This document shows, in pieces, positions 1-6,887 of a stretch of 38,918 bases of DNA. The stretch covers positions 1 to 38,918 of the forward strand of contig JBDLTZ010000199.1 in the NCBI GenBank assembly GCA_039805565.1, given 5' to 3'. The position numbers were made by a program, and so were the translations under genes. Under the pieces are notes generated by a model, which saw only the letters and a program-made list of their open reading frames with translations, searched no databases and had not been told where the DNA came from. The first letter of the stretch is position 1; each line of letters starts with the position of its first letter. Source of the stretch: CALJIC01 sp039805565 (GTDB taxonomy: Bacteria > Chloroflexota > Chloroflexia > Chloroflexales > Roseiflexaceae).

Positions 1-1
1 A

Positions 2-57
2 CTCAGTCCTCAGTCCTCAGCACTCAGTCCTCAGTCCTCAGTCCTCAGCACTCAGCA
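2..57. repeat. 7-bp tandem repeat (CTCAGTC/CTCAGCA), at window edge
   Basis: Eight consecutive heptamers of the form CTCAG+TC or CTCAG+CA run without a break from base 2 to 57. The array probably continues beyond the window. It overlaps the 3' end of rsmA: on the minus strand the repeat supplies the last few codons and the TGA stop at 38-40. The same CTCAGNN unit recurs at 7980-8000. It resembles the short tandemly repeated heptamers known from other bacteria, such as cyanobacteria. No function can be read from it. Confidence 0.9.
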
Positions 58-976
58 CTCGGTACACCCCCGCCCACTCCGCCAGCGTCACGGTCTCGGC
101 GCGGCGGGTGGGCTCGATTCCAGCGGCGGCCAGTGCGGCCAGCACGCGCTCCTTCTCCACCCGCATGCCCATGGCCGCCAGGCCGCTCGGGAGGGCGTTG
201 CCGAGCTGCTTGCGGGCGTGCAGGAAGCCGGCCTTGATCACCCGCATCAGCGCCTCGGGGTCTTCCACGTCCACCGGCGGCCGCTCGCGCACCCGCAGCC
301 GCAGCACCGCAGACTCCACCGCCGGCGCGGGCACGAAGCTCTCTGGCGGCACCCGCGCCACCACCTCGGGCGCGGCGTAGAGCTGCACTCCGTGGGCCAG
401 CACGCTCAGGTCGCCCGGGCCGGCCGCGATGCGCTCGGCCACCTCGCGCTGCACCAGCACCGTCATCATCACCGGCTTCACCGCGGCCTCCAGGAAGTGC
501 CGCAGCACCGGCGAAGTGATCGCGTAGGGCAGGTTGGCGACCACCTTGTAGGGCTGGGGACCGAAGGCTGAAGGCTGAACATCCGCAGTGACACCCGCGG
601 GCGCGCTGGCGACATCATCGCCAGACCCGCCTTCAGCCTTCAGCAGCTCCCCCGGCGTCACGCGCAGCACGTCGCTCTGCACGATCGTGAGGTTCGGCGC
701 GGCGGCGAACTCCTGCCCGAGCCGCTCGGCCAGCCGCTTGTCCAGCTCCACGGCCACCACCCGGCCGGCCCGCCGCACCAGCTCCCAGGTGAGCACGCCG
801 AGCCCCGGGCCGACCTCGACCACCGTGTCGGACGGCGCGATCTCGCCGGCGGCCACGATCGCGTCGAGCGCGGCGCGGTCGGTGAGGAAGTTCTGGCCCA
901 TGCCGCGCGAGGGGCGCAGCTCCAGCGAGCGGAGCGCCGCGCGCACGCGGGCGATGTCGAGGTAGGGGTTTTCCAT
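38..976 (-). CDS. rsmA: 16S rRNA (adenine1518-N6/adenine1519-N6)-dimethyltransferase RsmA/KsgA
   Basis: This SAM-dependent enzyme dimethylates two adjacent adenines near the 3' end of 16S rRNA late in 30S assembly. The 312-aa product has the family landmarks in order: GQNFL near the N-terminus, the SAM-binding stretch VVEVGPGLGVLT, the acidic VAVELDKRL, and the catalytic NLPY motif (VVANLPYAITSP), followed by the small C-terminal helical domain. The ATG at 976 follows a TGAGG ribosome-binding site. Two oddities stand out. About 20 extra residues, low in complexity, sit between the SAM fold and NLPY (roughly residues 113-143); their DNA is bounded by inverted heptamer repeats. The C-terminus (VLSAED) is encoded by the terminal CTCAGNN array. 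Both look like tolerated repeat insertions, since all core motifs are intact. It is the last minus-strand gene seen, 76 nt after the sensor kinase gene. Confidence 0.95.
   Translation of the reverse strand: MENPYLDIARVRAALRSLELRPSRGMGQNFLTDRAALDAIVAAGEIAPSDTVVEVGPGLGVLTWELVRRAGRVVAVELDKRLAERLGQEFAAAPNLTIVQSDVLRVTPGELLKAEGGSGDDVASAPAGVTADVQPSAFGPQPYKVVANLPYAITSPVLRHFLEAAVKPVMMTVLVQREVAERIAAGPGDLSVLAHGVQLYAAPEVVARVPPESFVPAPAVESAVLRLRVRERPPVDVEDPEALMRVIKAGFLHARKQLGNALPSGLAAMGMRVEKERVLAALAAAGIEPTRRAETVTLAEWAGVYRVLSAED
563..644. repeat. Inverted heptamer tracts inside rsmA
   Basis: Bases 563-577 hold tandem GAAGGCT units and 629-644 hold tandem CTTCAGC units. The two arms are reverse complements, with a 13-nt perfect match (563-575 with 629-641) enclosing 53 nt. 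The element stays in the rsmA reading frame and coincides with the extra linker before the NLPY motif. It resembles the repeat pair at 7954-8000, so it may be an inserted repeat cassette. Confidence 0.75.
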
Positions 977-1052
977 ACAACCTCAGGGGGAGCAGCAGGA
1001 TGACACGTTGGAGAGGGTGCGGGAACAAATCTCGGCGCAGCCTACTGCGCCC

Positions 1053-2828
1053 TTACAGTGGCACGATCACCCGCACGCGCGTCCCCTTGCCCGGCGCGGA
1101 CTCCATCTCGGCCTTGCCGCCCACGAGCGAGGCGCGCTCTTCGATGTTAAGCAGGCCGAAGGAACCGCGCTTGTCATAGGACTCCTTCACCTTCGCCAGG
1201 TCGAAGCCGCGCCCGTCGTCCTGCACTACCGTCTCGATGGCGCTCTCGGTCTGCGTGATTCGGACCCAGATGTGCTCGGCCCTGGCGTGCTTGAGCGCGT
1301 TGTTGATCGACTCCTGGATGATGTTGAACAGCGTGCCCTCGGTCTTGGTGTCGAGGTGCGCCGAGACGTTCTCGGCCTCCAGGATGATCTCGGTGCCGTT
1401 GCCCTGGAAGCGCTCGAGGTACTGCGCCAGCGTCACATCCAGCCCCTGCGTCTCGAGGGCCAGCGGCCGCAGCTCGAAGAGCATGGTGCGAACCTCGTGG
1501 GTGGTGCGCTTGGCCAGCGCGCCGAGCTTGTCCAGCTCAGGCAGCACCCGCGCCGGGTCACGCTCGAGCAGCCGCTTGATGAACTCGACGTTCATCGTGA
1601 TCGCAGCCAGCGCCTGCGCCGGGCCGTCGTGCAGGTCGCGCGCGAGCTGGTGCCGCACCTCCTCCTCCTTGGAGAGCAGCTTCTCGCGCTCCTGGCGCAG
1701 GTCGTAGATCAGCTGGGCGTTCTGGAGCGCCACCAGCGCGTAGGACGCCAGCGCCGCCAGCTTGCCGAGCTGCTCCTCATCGAAGGCGCGCGGCCGGTCG
1801 CTGGCCACGATCATCACACCGTAGGTATTGAGCCCGCTCCGCAGCGGCAGGAGGCAGGCGGCGCGGCTGGCGGCCAGCGCCTCGACCGGCATGGCCTCCG
1901 GCTCGCGGCTGATGTCCTCCACGATGCACGGCTCGCCGGCCCGCAGCGCCTGGCCAATTGCGCCCTTGCCTATCGCCAGCCGCTGCGCGCGGTCCGCGTC
2001 GCTCAGGTTATACGAGGCCGCCACGAACAGCCTGTCGGACTCGCCAGTGGAGAGCAGCACCATGCTGCAGGTGTGCGGTACGAGCTTGTGGCTCTCGGCA
2101 AGGGCCACGTTGAGCACGTTCTGGTAGCTGCCGGTGGTGGAGAGGGTGTAGGCCACCTCGTAGAGCGCCCGCATCTGGTCGCGGAAGACATTGGCGGCGG
2201 CGAGCGCGTCGAGGCGCTGCTGCTCTGCCACGGCCACGCTCATGCGGTTGCTGGTGCTCCAGCGCTCGGCCAGGCCGCCCGTGATCCAGGGAATGAAGAT
2301 CAGCCCGGCGCTCTTGAGCAGCAGCGACAGGAGCCCTAGCTGATCGTATGTCGCGACATCACTGCTGGGCTGGGTGCGCGCCAGCAGCCACGCGGCCACG
2401 TAGGCGGCGGCCGTAATCAGGCCGGTGAGGAAGCTCGCCGAGGGCTTCAGCCGGAAGGCGGCGTTGACCAGCGGCAGCAGATAGAGCGGGTAGAAGATGT
2501 CGCGCGGGTCACGGTTGAAGTACGTCAGCAGCGTGATGAAGGCGATGTCCACCACGAACGCCGCCGACAGCACCCGGCCGAGCGCCGGGACAAACACCGC
2601 TACCGTGACGAGGAAGCTGAAGGCGACGTACGACCAGGCGAGCACGTCGAACGGGTGCGAGGAGGCGAATGGGGGCCAGAGCGGCTCTTTGCTGACCAGG
2701 CCGGCGACGCCGAGCAGTACCAGTACCACGCCCCACCGCGCGAGCGCGTAGAAACGCTCCCCGCCGAGCATCTGGGGGCTGCCGGGGGCGCGCTGCGAGC
2801 TCGGCGGGGTTGTCGTCGCTACATCCAA
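1053..2828 (-). CDS. Membrane sensor histidine kinase, NarL/HisKA_3 type, with GAF domain
   Basis: This is a two-component sensor kinase of about 591 aa. Five to six hydrophobic segments occupy roughly residues 26-182, a GAF domain lies at about 215-370, and a HisKA_3 dimerisation domain carries the phospho-acceptor His in RDLHDGPAQ (about His400). The HATPase domain shows an N box (NIIQESINNALKHA) and the G boxes DDGRGFD and GLLNIEERA. HisKA_3 kinases normally pair with LuxR/NarL-type DNA-binding regulators, but none is encoded nearby. The start is TTG at 2828, chosen because GGAG lies 6 nt upstream (2835-2838). The gene begins 51 nt after the mdh stop, so it is probably cotranscribed with mdh. 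The sensed signal is unknown; the GAF domain suggests a small ligand or redox cue. Confidence 0.9.
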   Translation of the reverse strand: MDVATTTPPSSQRAPGSPQMLGGERFYALARWGVVLVLLGVAGLVSKEPLWPPFASSHPFDVLAWSYVAFSFLVTVAVFVPALGRVLSAAFVVDIAFITLLTYFNRDPRDIFYPLYLLPLVNAAFRLKPSASFLTGLITAAAYVAAWLLARTQPSSDVATYDQLGLLSLLLKSAGLIFIPWITGGLAERWSTSNRMSVAVAEQQRLDALAAANVFRDQMRALYEVAYTLSTTGSYQNVLNVALAESHKLVPHTCSMVLLSTGESDRLFVAASYNLSDADRAQRLAIGKGAIGQALRAGEPCIVEDISREPEAMPVEALAASRAACLLPLRSGLNTYGVMIVASDRPRAFDEEQLGKLAALASYALVALQNAQLIYDLRQEREKLLSKEEEVRHQLARDLHDGPAQALAAITMNVEFIKRLLERDPARVLPELDKLGALAKRTTHEVRTMLFELRPLALETQGLDVTLAQYLERFQGNGTEIILEAENVSAHLDTKTEGTLFNIIQESINNALKHARAEHIWVRITQTESAIETVVQDDGRGFDLAKVKESYDKRGSFGLLNIEERASLVGGKAEMESAPGKGTRVRVIVPL

Positions 2829-2879
2829 ACGGTTCTCCGGGGAAAGCGGAGGAGACGCTCGGCCTCCCCCACCGCCATC

Positions 2880-3809
2880 CTACATCGCCTTGAGCGCCTC
2901 GATCGAGGACTTGACGACATCGGCGCTCTTCTTGACCAGCGCCATCTCGGCCTCGTCGAGCGGCAGCTCGAGCACCTTCTCCACGCCACCGGCGCCGATG
3001 ACACACGGCACGCCGAAGTAGATGTCGCTCAGGCCGTACTCGCCCTCGAGGTAGCAGGCGCAGGGGAGGACGCGCTTCTTGTCGCGCAGCACCGCCTCCA
3101 CCATCTGCACCGTGGCCGCGCTCGGCGCATAGTAGGCGCTGCCGGTCTTGAGCAGGTTGACGATCTCGCCGCCGCCCTTGCGCGCTCGGTCCACGATCGC
3201 GTTCAGCCGGTCCTCGGCGATGAACTCGGTCACGGGGATGCCGCCGATGGTGGTGAAGCGCGGCAGCGGGACCATCTCGTCTCCGTGGCCGCCCATCAGC
3301 ATCGCCTGCACATCCTCGACCGACACGCCGGCCTCCATCGCGATGAAGGTGCGGTAGCGCGCGCTATCGAGCACGCCGGCCTGACCGATGATGCGGTTCT
3401 TCGGGAAGCCGCTCACCTGCTTCGCCAGATAGGCCATGGTGTCGAGCGGGTTGTTCACCATGATGATCGTGGCGTTGGGCGAGAGCGGAGCCGCCTTGGA
3501 GATGCAGTCGCGCGTGATGTTGGCGTTGACCTTGATCAGGTCCTCGCGGGTCATGCCCGGCTTGCGCGGCGCGCCCGAAGTGACGACAATCACGTCCGAG
3601 CCGGCCGTGTCGGCGTAGTCGTTCGTGCCTTTGACGTGGACGTCGAAGCCCTCGATCGGGCCGGCCTCGAGCAGGTCCAGACCCTTGCCTTGCGGCACGC
3701 CCTCGACGATATCAACCAGAACGATGTCGCCCAGCTCCTTAGACGCAATCCAGTGAGCGGCCGTCGACCCGACGAAGCCGGCGCCGATGATAGTGACCTT
3801 GGGGCGCAT
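2880..3809 (-). CDS. mdh: Malate dehydrogenase (NAD-dependent, LDH-like type)
   Basis: The enzyme interconverts malate and oxaloacetate with NAD in the citric acid cycle and linked carbon metabolism. The 309-aa protein has the Rossmann loop GAGFVG (residues 9-14), an acidic cofactor-binding residue (Asp33 in LVDIVEG), the substrate-binding arginines in APRKPGMTR (Arg82, Arg88), and the catalytic pair Asp148/His175 (LDSARYR, GGHGDE). Arg rather than Gln at the specificity position separates it from lactate dehydrogenase. The sequence is the short LDH-like class typical of Chloroflexus relatives. ATG 3809 is preceded by AAGGAG at good spacing. A TATACT -10-like box lies about 75 nt upstream. 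The sensor kinase gene follows 51 nt downstream, which suggests an operon. Confidence 0.96.
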   Translation of the reverse strand: MRPKVTIIGAGFVGSTAAHWIASKELGDIVLVDIVEGVPQGKGLDLLEAGPIEGFDVHVKGTNDYADTAGSDVIVVTSGAPRKPGMTREDLIKVNANITRDCISKAAPLSPNATIIMVNNPLDTMAYLAKQVSGFPKNRIIGQAGVLDSARYRTFIAMEAGVSVEDVQAMLMGGHGDEMVPLPRFTTIGGIPVTEFIAEDRLNAIVDRARKGGGEIVNLLKTGSAYYAPSAATVQMVEAVLRDKKRVLPCACYLEGEYGLSDIYFGVPCVIGAGGVEKVLELPLDEAEMALVKKSADVVKSSIEALKAM

Positions 3810-3882
3810 TATGGTCTCCTTCGGTGGTAGTTGCAGCGGTGTGCCGATATAACGTCAGAAGTCATCCTTCCGCACCGGGCTC

Positions 3883-3888
3883 AGTATA
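3883..3888 (-). promoter_or_regulatory. Possible -10 box upstream of mdh
   Basis: The minus strand reads TATACT here, in the 153-nt gap between rluD and mdh and about 75 nt before the mdh ATG. No convincing -35 hexamer lies 16-18 nt upstream, so this is only a candidate start site for the mdh-kinase unit. Confidence 0.3.
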
Positions 3889-3962
3889 CCACCTCCATCT
3901 GCCGCAGAGGTCACAGTGCGGACGAAGAGGAGGTGGAGATATAGCAACGCTACGACAACGCT

Positions 3963-4925
3963 CTACGAGCGGGAGGCGGCCCGCACCCGCAGCTTCTCAA
4001 GCGCGGCCTGGAGGTCGTCGGGCAGGGGCGCGCTGAACTCGACCCACGCGTCGCCCGCGGGCAGGCGGAAGCCGAGCCGGTGGGCGTGCAGGAACTGGCG
4101 CGCGAGGCCGAAGGTGGAGCGTGGCTTCTTCGGGCCGTACAGCGGGTCGCCGAGCAGCGGGCGGCTCTTGTAAGCAAAGTGGACCCGGATCTGGTGGGTG
4201 CGCCCGGTCTCCAGGCGTGCCTCGACGAGCGTGTAGTCGTCCAGCTCCTCGAGCACGCGCCAGTGGGTGCGCGCGGTGCGCCCGCCCTCCACCACCGCCA
4301 TACGCGTGCGGTCGGTCGGGTGCCGCGCGATCGGCGCGTCGATCACCCCCTCGGGCTCTTTGAAGCGCCCCTCGGCCACCGCCAGGTAGATCTTGGTCAT
4401 AGTGCGGGCCTGCTGCTGGGCCTGCAGCTGGCGCAGGGCACTGTCATTGCGCGCCACCACCAGCAGCCCCGAGGTCTCGCGGTCCAGCCGGTGCACGATC
4501 CCCGGGCGCAGATCCCCCCCGATCGTGATGTCGGGGTAGCGACCGAGCAGGGCGTTGACGAGGGTTCCGCGCGGGTGGCCGGGCGCGGGGTGCACCACCA
4601 TGCCGGATGGCTTGTTCACCACCACGACGTCCTGGTCCTCGTAGACCACCTGCAGCGGGATGTCTTCAGCCACGAGGTCGGTGGGCTGTGGCAGGGGCCG
4701 CCAGACTGTCACTACGTCGCCCGGGCGGAGCTGGGCACTGGCGCGCGCGTCCTTGCCGTTGATGCGGATGTGGTTGTCCTCGATCAGCTGCTGGGCATAG
4801 CTGCGCGAAAGGCCCTCGACCTTCTCGGCCACGAAGCGGTCGAGCCGCCGGCCCACATCCTCAGGGGCGGCCGTCAGCGACAAGGTCTCGCTCGAGGTGT
4901 CCAGCTCTTCGGCGTCGGAGCTCAT
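3963..4925 (-). CDS. rluD: Ribosomal large-subunit pseudouridine synthase, RluD family
   Basis: This enzyme isomerises uridine to pseudouridine in 23S rRNA. The 320-aa protein has an N-terminal S4 RNA-binding domain (about residues 24-80; RRLDRFVAEK and INGKDARASAQLRPGD). The catalytic domain follows, with NKPSGMVVHP and the signature HRLDRETSGLLV, in which Asp148 is the catalytic nucleophile; GRTHQIRVH lies near the C-terminus. The start at ATG 4925 (MSSDAEE) was chosen over an in-frame ATG at 4967 because the longer version would run through one arm of a perfect inverted repeat (4949-5001) and adds residues not typical of the family. No strong ribosome-binding site is visible for either start. 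It follows lspA by 111 nt, a common lspA-rluD neighbourhood. Which uridines it modifies cannot be told from sequence. Confidence 0.93.
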   Translation of the reverse strand: MSSDAEELDTSSETLSLTAAPEDVGRRLDRFVAEKVEGLSRSYAQQLIEDNHIRINGKDARASAQLRPGDVVTVWRPLPQPTDLVAEDIPLQVVYEDQDVVVVNKPSGMVVHPAPGHPRGTLVNALLGRYPDITIGGDLRPGIVHRLDRETSGLLVVARNDSALRQLQAQQQARTMTKIYLAVAEGRFKEPEGVIDAPIARHPTDRTRMAVVEGGRTARTHWRVLEELDDYTLVEARLETGRTHQIRVHFAYKSRPLLGDPLYGPKKPRSTFGLARQFLHAHRLGFRLPAGDAWVEFSAPLPDDLQAALEKLRVRAASRS

Positions 4926-4948
4926 GCGCTGGGGAAGCTTTCTGACAC

Positions 4949-5001
4949 AGAGGGCACAGAGGAGCAACCGCCCATCCTGCTCGGTGTCCTCTGTGCCCTC
5001 T
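4949..5001. repeat. 15-bp perfect inverted repeat between lspA and rluD
   Basis: AGAGGGCACAGAGGA at 4949-4963 is exactly reverse complementary to 4987-5001, with a 23-nt loop. Inside the arm the unit CACAGAGGN is repeated twice with a 9-nt period, so it looks like simple-repeat DNA arranged as a hairpin. It lies between the lspA stop and the chosen rluD start. It could slow transcription or stabilise the mRNA, but it lacks a T tract and is not a classical terminator. Confidence 0.7.
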
Positions 5002-5036
5002 ATAGCCAGGTACTATCCTGTGCTCCGCCTTCAGAC

Positions 5037-5591
5037 CTACCGGCTCGGTGGCTCCTGACCCAGCAGCTCGCCGAGGAGCGTGTCGTCAGGCGGGGAGCGG
5101 CGCGGCTCTGGCGCGTCCCCGACGAACAGCAGATAGCCGGCGAGCATCGCCACACCCACAGTGATGGCGGCGTCGGCGATGTTGAAGATCCCCGGGAACC
5201 AGCTGACGTGCACGAAGTCCACCACGAACCCCTGCCGGATACGGTCGATGATGTTGCCGATCGCGCCGCCGACGATCAGGCCCAGGCTGAACTGGACCCA
5301 CGGCTGGCTGCGCGGCAGGTGGAATCGGTAGAAGTAGATCGCGCCAAGGCTGATCAGGATCGAGGTCACCGTGAAGAAGTGCGGGATGCCCTGGAATAAG
5401 CCGAAGGCGACGCCGGTGTTCTTCACCAGCGTGAGGCTGAGCCACGGATCGATCAGCGGGCGGGTCGTGCCCTCGTTGGGGCCGAGCATCTCCCAGATCC
5501 ATGCCTTCGTCATCTGGTCCGAGGTGATGATCGCGGCCACGATCAGGCCGGGGGCGAGCCAGTAGCGCCGCAGCTCGTCACGCACATTCAT
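5037..5591 (-). CDS. lspA: Lipoprotein signal peptidase (signal peptidase II)
   Basis: This inner-membrane aspartyl protease cleaves the signal peptide from diacylglyceryl-modified prolipoproteins. The 184-aa protein has four hydrophobic segments and the family motifs: NTGVAFG (residues 58-64), GNIIDR (112-117), and the catalytic aspartates Asp125 in FVVDF and Asp140 in FNIADAAI. ATG 5591 has only a weak purine-rich stretch upstream. A perfect TTGACA sits on the minus strand at 5627-5632, but no good -10 follows it. It lies between dksA/traR and rluD, all on the same strand. The C-terminal tail after the last membrane segment (about 25 residues) is hydrophilic. Confidence 0.95.
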   Translation of the reverse strand: MNVRDELRRYWLAPGLIVAAIITSDQMTKAWIWEMLGPNEGTTRPLIDPWLSLTLVKNTGVAFGLFQGIPHFFTVTSILISLGAIYFYRFHLPRSQPWVQFSLGLIVGGAIGNIIDRIRQGFVVDFVHVSWFPGIFNIADAAITVGVAMLAGYLLFVGDAPEPRRSPPDDTLLGELLGQEPPSR

Positions 5592-5654
5592 GGTGTTGTT
5601 CTCTCTTCTGCGGAGGGCAAATAGGGTGTCAATACGAGCAGTATATTCTTTTTT

Positions 5655-5682
5655 CGGGGGCCTGCGGCCCCCGCAGCCCCCG
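5655..5682. repeat. G-tract/C-tract/C-tract hairpin element
   Basis: CGGGGG (5655-5660) can pair with the first run of C (5668-5672). A second CCCCC run (5677-5681) gives a rival pairing partner. The element fills much of the dksA-lspA gap. Poly-T lies on its left on the plus strand, so minus-strand transcripts would carry A rather than U after the hairpin; it is therefore not a standard terminator for dksA. Related elements occur at 10339, 28714, 36847, 36894 and 38766. Confidence 0.6.
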
Positions 5683-5717
5683 CTCGGTCACGACAGTGCT
5701 CTGCGGCGCGCGGCCGG

Positions 5718-6080
5718 CTACCGCTCACGCTCCACCTCAGACTGGCAGGTGATGCAGAACGACACGTAGGGTAGAGCCTCCAGCCGCTCCTCGGCGATCG
5801 GCTGGCCGCAGCGCCCGCAGGTGCCGTAGGTGCCCCCGTCTAGACGGTGCAGCGCGGCGTCGATCTGGGCGATCAGATCCTCGGCGTTGACGCGAAGCGC
5901 GATGTTGCGCTCGCGCAGGAACAGCTCGCTCGCGTCGTCCGCCAGGTGGTTGCCCACACCGTAGTCGTCCTGCTGGTTCTGGTTCTCCACCTCGAAGGCG
6001 TCGATCTGACCCTGCAGATCCTCGCGCTCGGCCTCGAGGCGCTTCCGAATGGCTGCAAGCGTATCGCTGGCTAACATCAT
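5718..6080 (-). CDS. DksA/TraR-family zinc-finger protein
   Basis: This is a 120-aa member of the DksA/TraR family, proteins that bind in the RNA polymerase secondary channel and alter transcription initiation, often with ppGpp. An N-terminal coiled-coil (about residues 5-75) is followed by a four-cysteine zinc finger, CGRCGQPI...FCITCQ. The acidic DxxDxxxDD tip of true DksA is not obvious, so a TraR/YbiI-like or general stress role is as likely. Two adjacent ATGs exist (6080 and 6077). AAGGAG upstream lies 4 nt from the first and 7 nt from the second, so the second may be the one used. A perfect TATAAT at 6162-6167 suggests its own promoter. A longer in-frame start upstream would add about 50 basic, low-complexity residues and was not used. 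Confidence 0.88.
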   Translation of the reverse strand: MMLASDTLAAIRKRLEAEREDLQGQIDAFEVENQNQQDDYGVGNHLADDASELFLRERNIALRVNAEDLIAQIDAALHRLDGGTYGTCGRCGQPIAEERLEALPYVSFCITCQSEVERER

Positions 6081-6161
6081 GCGCTCCTTCGCTGGGCACT
6101 GCACTGCGCGCGGACGCCCGTATCGTCGAGCAGGTCTCGATGTCGGCAGGGATATGCAGGA

Positions 6162-6167
6162 ATTATA
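6162..6167 (-). promoter_or_regulatory. TATAAT -10 box upstream of dksA/traR
   Basis: The minus strand carries an exact TATAAT 82 nt before the dksA/traR ATG. The -35 position, just inside the 3' end of the upstream gene, matches poorly. In such G+C-rich DNA an exact -10 in the correct gap is suggestive. Confidence 0.45.
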
Positions 6168-6177
6168 CCATTCTGGG

Positions 6178-6810
6178 CTACGCGGTATCGACCGAGCGGT
6201 AGCCCCCGAGGCCGCCGGGCGCGAAGCTCTCGCCAAGGGCGTGCAGCAGCGCGGCGACGATCAGAAGCTCATCGCGCAGCGCCTCGCGCAACGAGTCCGG
6301 CGTGCGCGAGCCCCACAGGTCGCTCAGGTCGGTGACGTTGGTGCCGATCAGCTGGGTGTAGGCCAGTGTCGGGCGCTCGCCCCCGGTGCGGTAGCCGCGC
6401 CGCACCTCCACAGCAATGTACTCAGCCGGGCTCGGCATGTCCGGCGAGACACGCCGGAGGGCGGCCCGCACCGCCCCATTGAAGGCCCGCACCAGATCGA
6501 CATCGCTGCGGTCTGCCGCGCCGTGGACGTCCACGGTGTACGTCCACGCCAGCTCCAGCACCCCAGGCGAGATATCGCGCCCCTCGGAGTGCAGCTGGTG
6601 CGCCGGGGTCCAGGTGAAGCTGAGCTCGACCCACGGCGGCGAGGTGCCCTCGGTGAGCGGCTCGGGGTGCTCGGGGAACAGCTCGACCCGGTACGCCCGA
6701 TCGAGCGTCTCGGGGTGGACACTCTCGTACAGCGCGTGCTCGTGAAGTCCGGCGAGGATCCAGGAGTCCTCCAGACCTGTGGCGAGCTCTTCGTATGTAA
6801 TGACGGTCAC
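6178..6810 (-). CDS. Hypothetical protein, unrecognised family
   Basis: This is a 210-aa soluble-looking protein with no signal peptide, membrane segment or cysteine cluster. It is acidic, with aromatic-rich stretches (VELSFTWTP, LELAWTYTVDV) and a C-terminal helical region (LREALRDELLIVAALLHALGE). I do not recognise a domain. GTG at 6810 is preferred because AGAGG lies 5 nt upstream. An in-frame GTG at 6840 has no ribosome-binding site and would place a 12-bp palindrome inside the coding region. It sits between lysR and dksA/traR on the same strand. Intact reading frame, codon use like its neighbours and a plausible start support a real gene, but the function is unknown. Confidence 0.7.
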   Translation of the reverse strand: MTVITYEELATGLEDSWILAGLHEHALYESVHPETLDRAYRVELFPEHPEPLTEGTSPPWVELSFTWTPAHQLHSEGRDISPGVLELAWTYTVDVHGAADRSDVDLVRAFNGAVRAALRRVSPDMPSPAEYIAVEVRRGYRTGGERPTLAYTQLIGTNVTDLSDLWGSRTPDSLREALRDELLIVAALLHALGESFAPGGLGGYRSVDTA

Positions 6811-6825
6811 TGCGGCCTCTTGCGT

Positions 6826-6837
6826 CGAACTAGTTCG
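6826..6837. promoter_or_regulatory. 12-bp palindrome CGAACTAGTTCG
   Basis: This perfect 12-bp dyad lies 16 nt upstream of the GTG start of the unrecognised 210-aa gene and 50 nt after the lysR stop codon. Its position suits an operator for a dimeric regulator, possibly the neighbouring LysR protein, but that link is a guess. Confidence 0.35.
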
Positions 6838-6887
6838 CACATTGTACCGCTACGCGCGGCCCAGGGCAAACAACAACCAGCAGCGCG

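Noticed and set aside
38..976. rsmA as a pseudogene because of its insertion and repeat-derived end
   Set aside because: The frame is intact and all SAM-binding and catalytic motifs are present.
1008..2339. 443-codon plus-strand open frame opposite the first kinase
   Set aside because: No domain; explained by third-position G+C bias of the kinase gene.
5655..5682. Intrinsic terminator of dksA/traR
   Set aside because: The T tract is on the wrong side for a minus-strand transcript, giving A rather than U after the hairpin.
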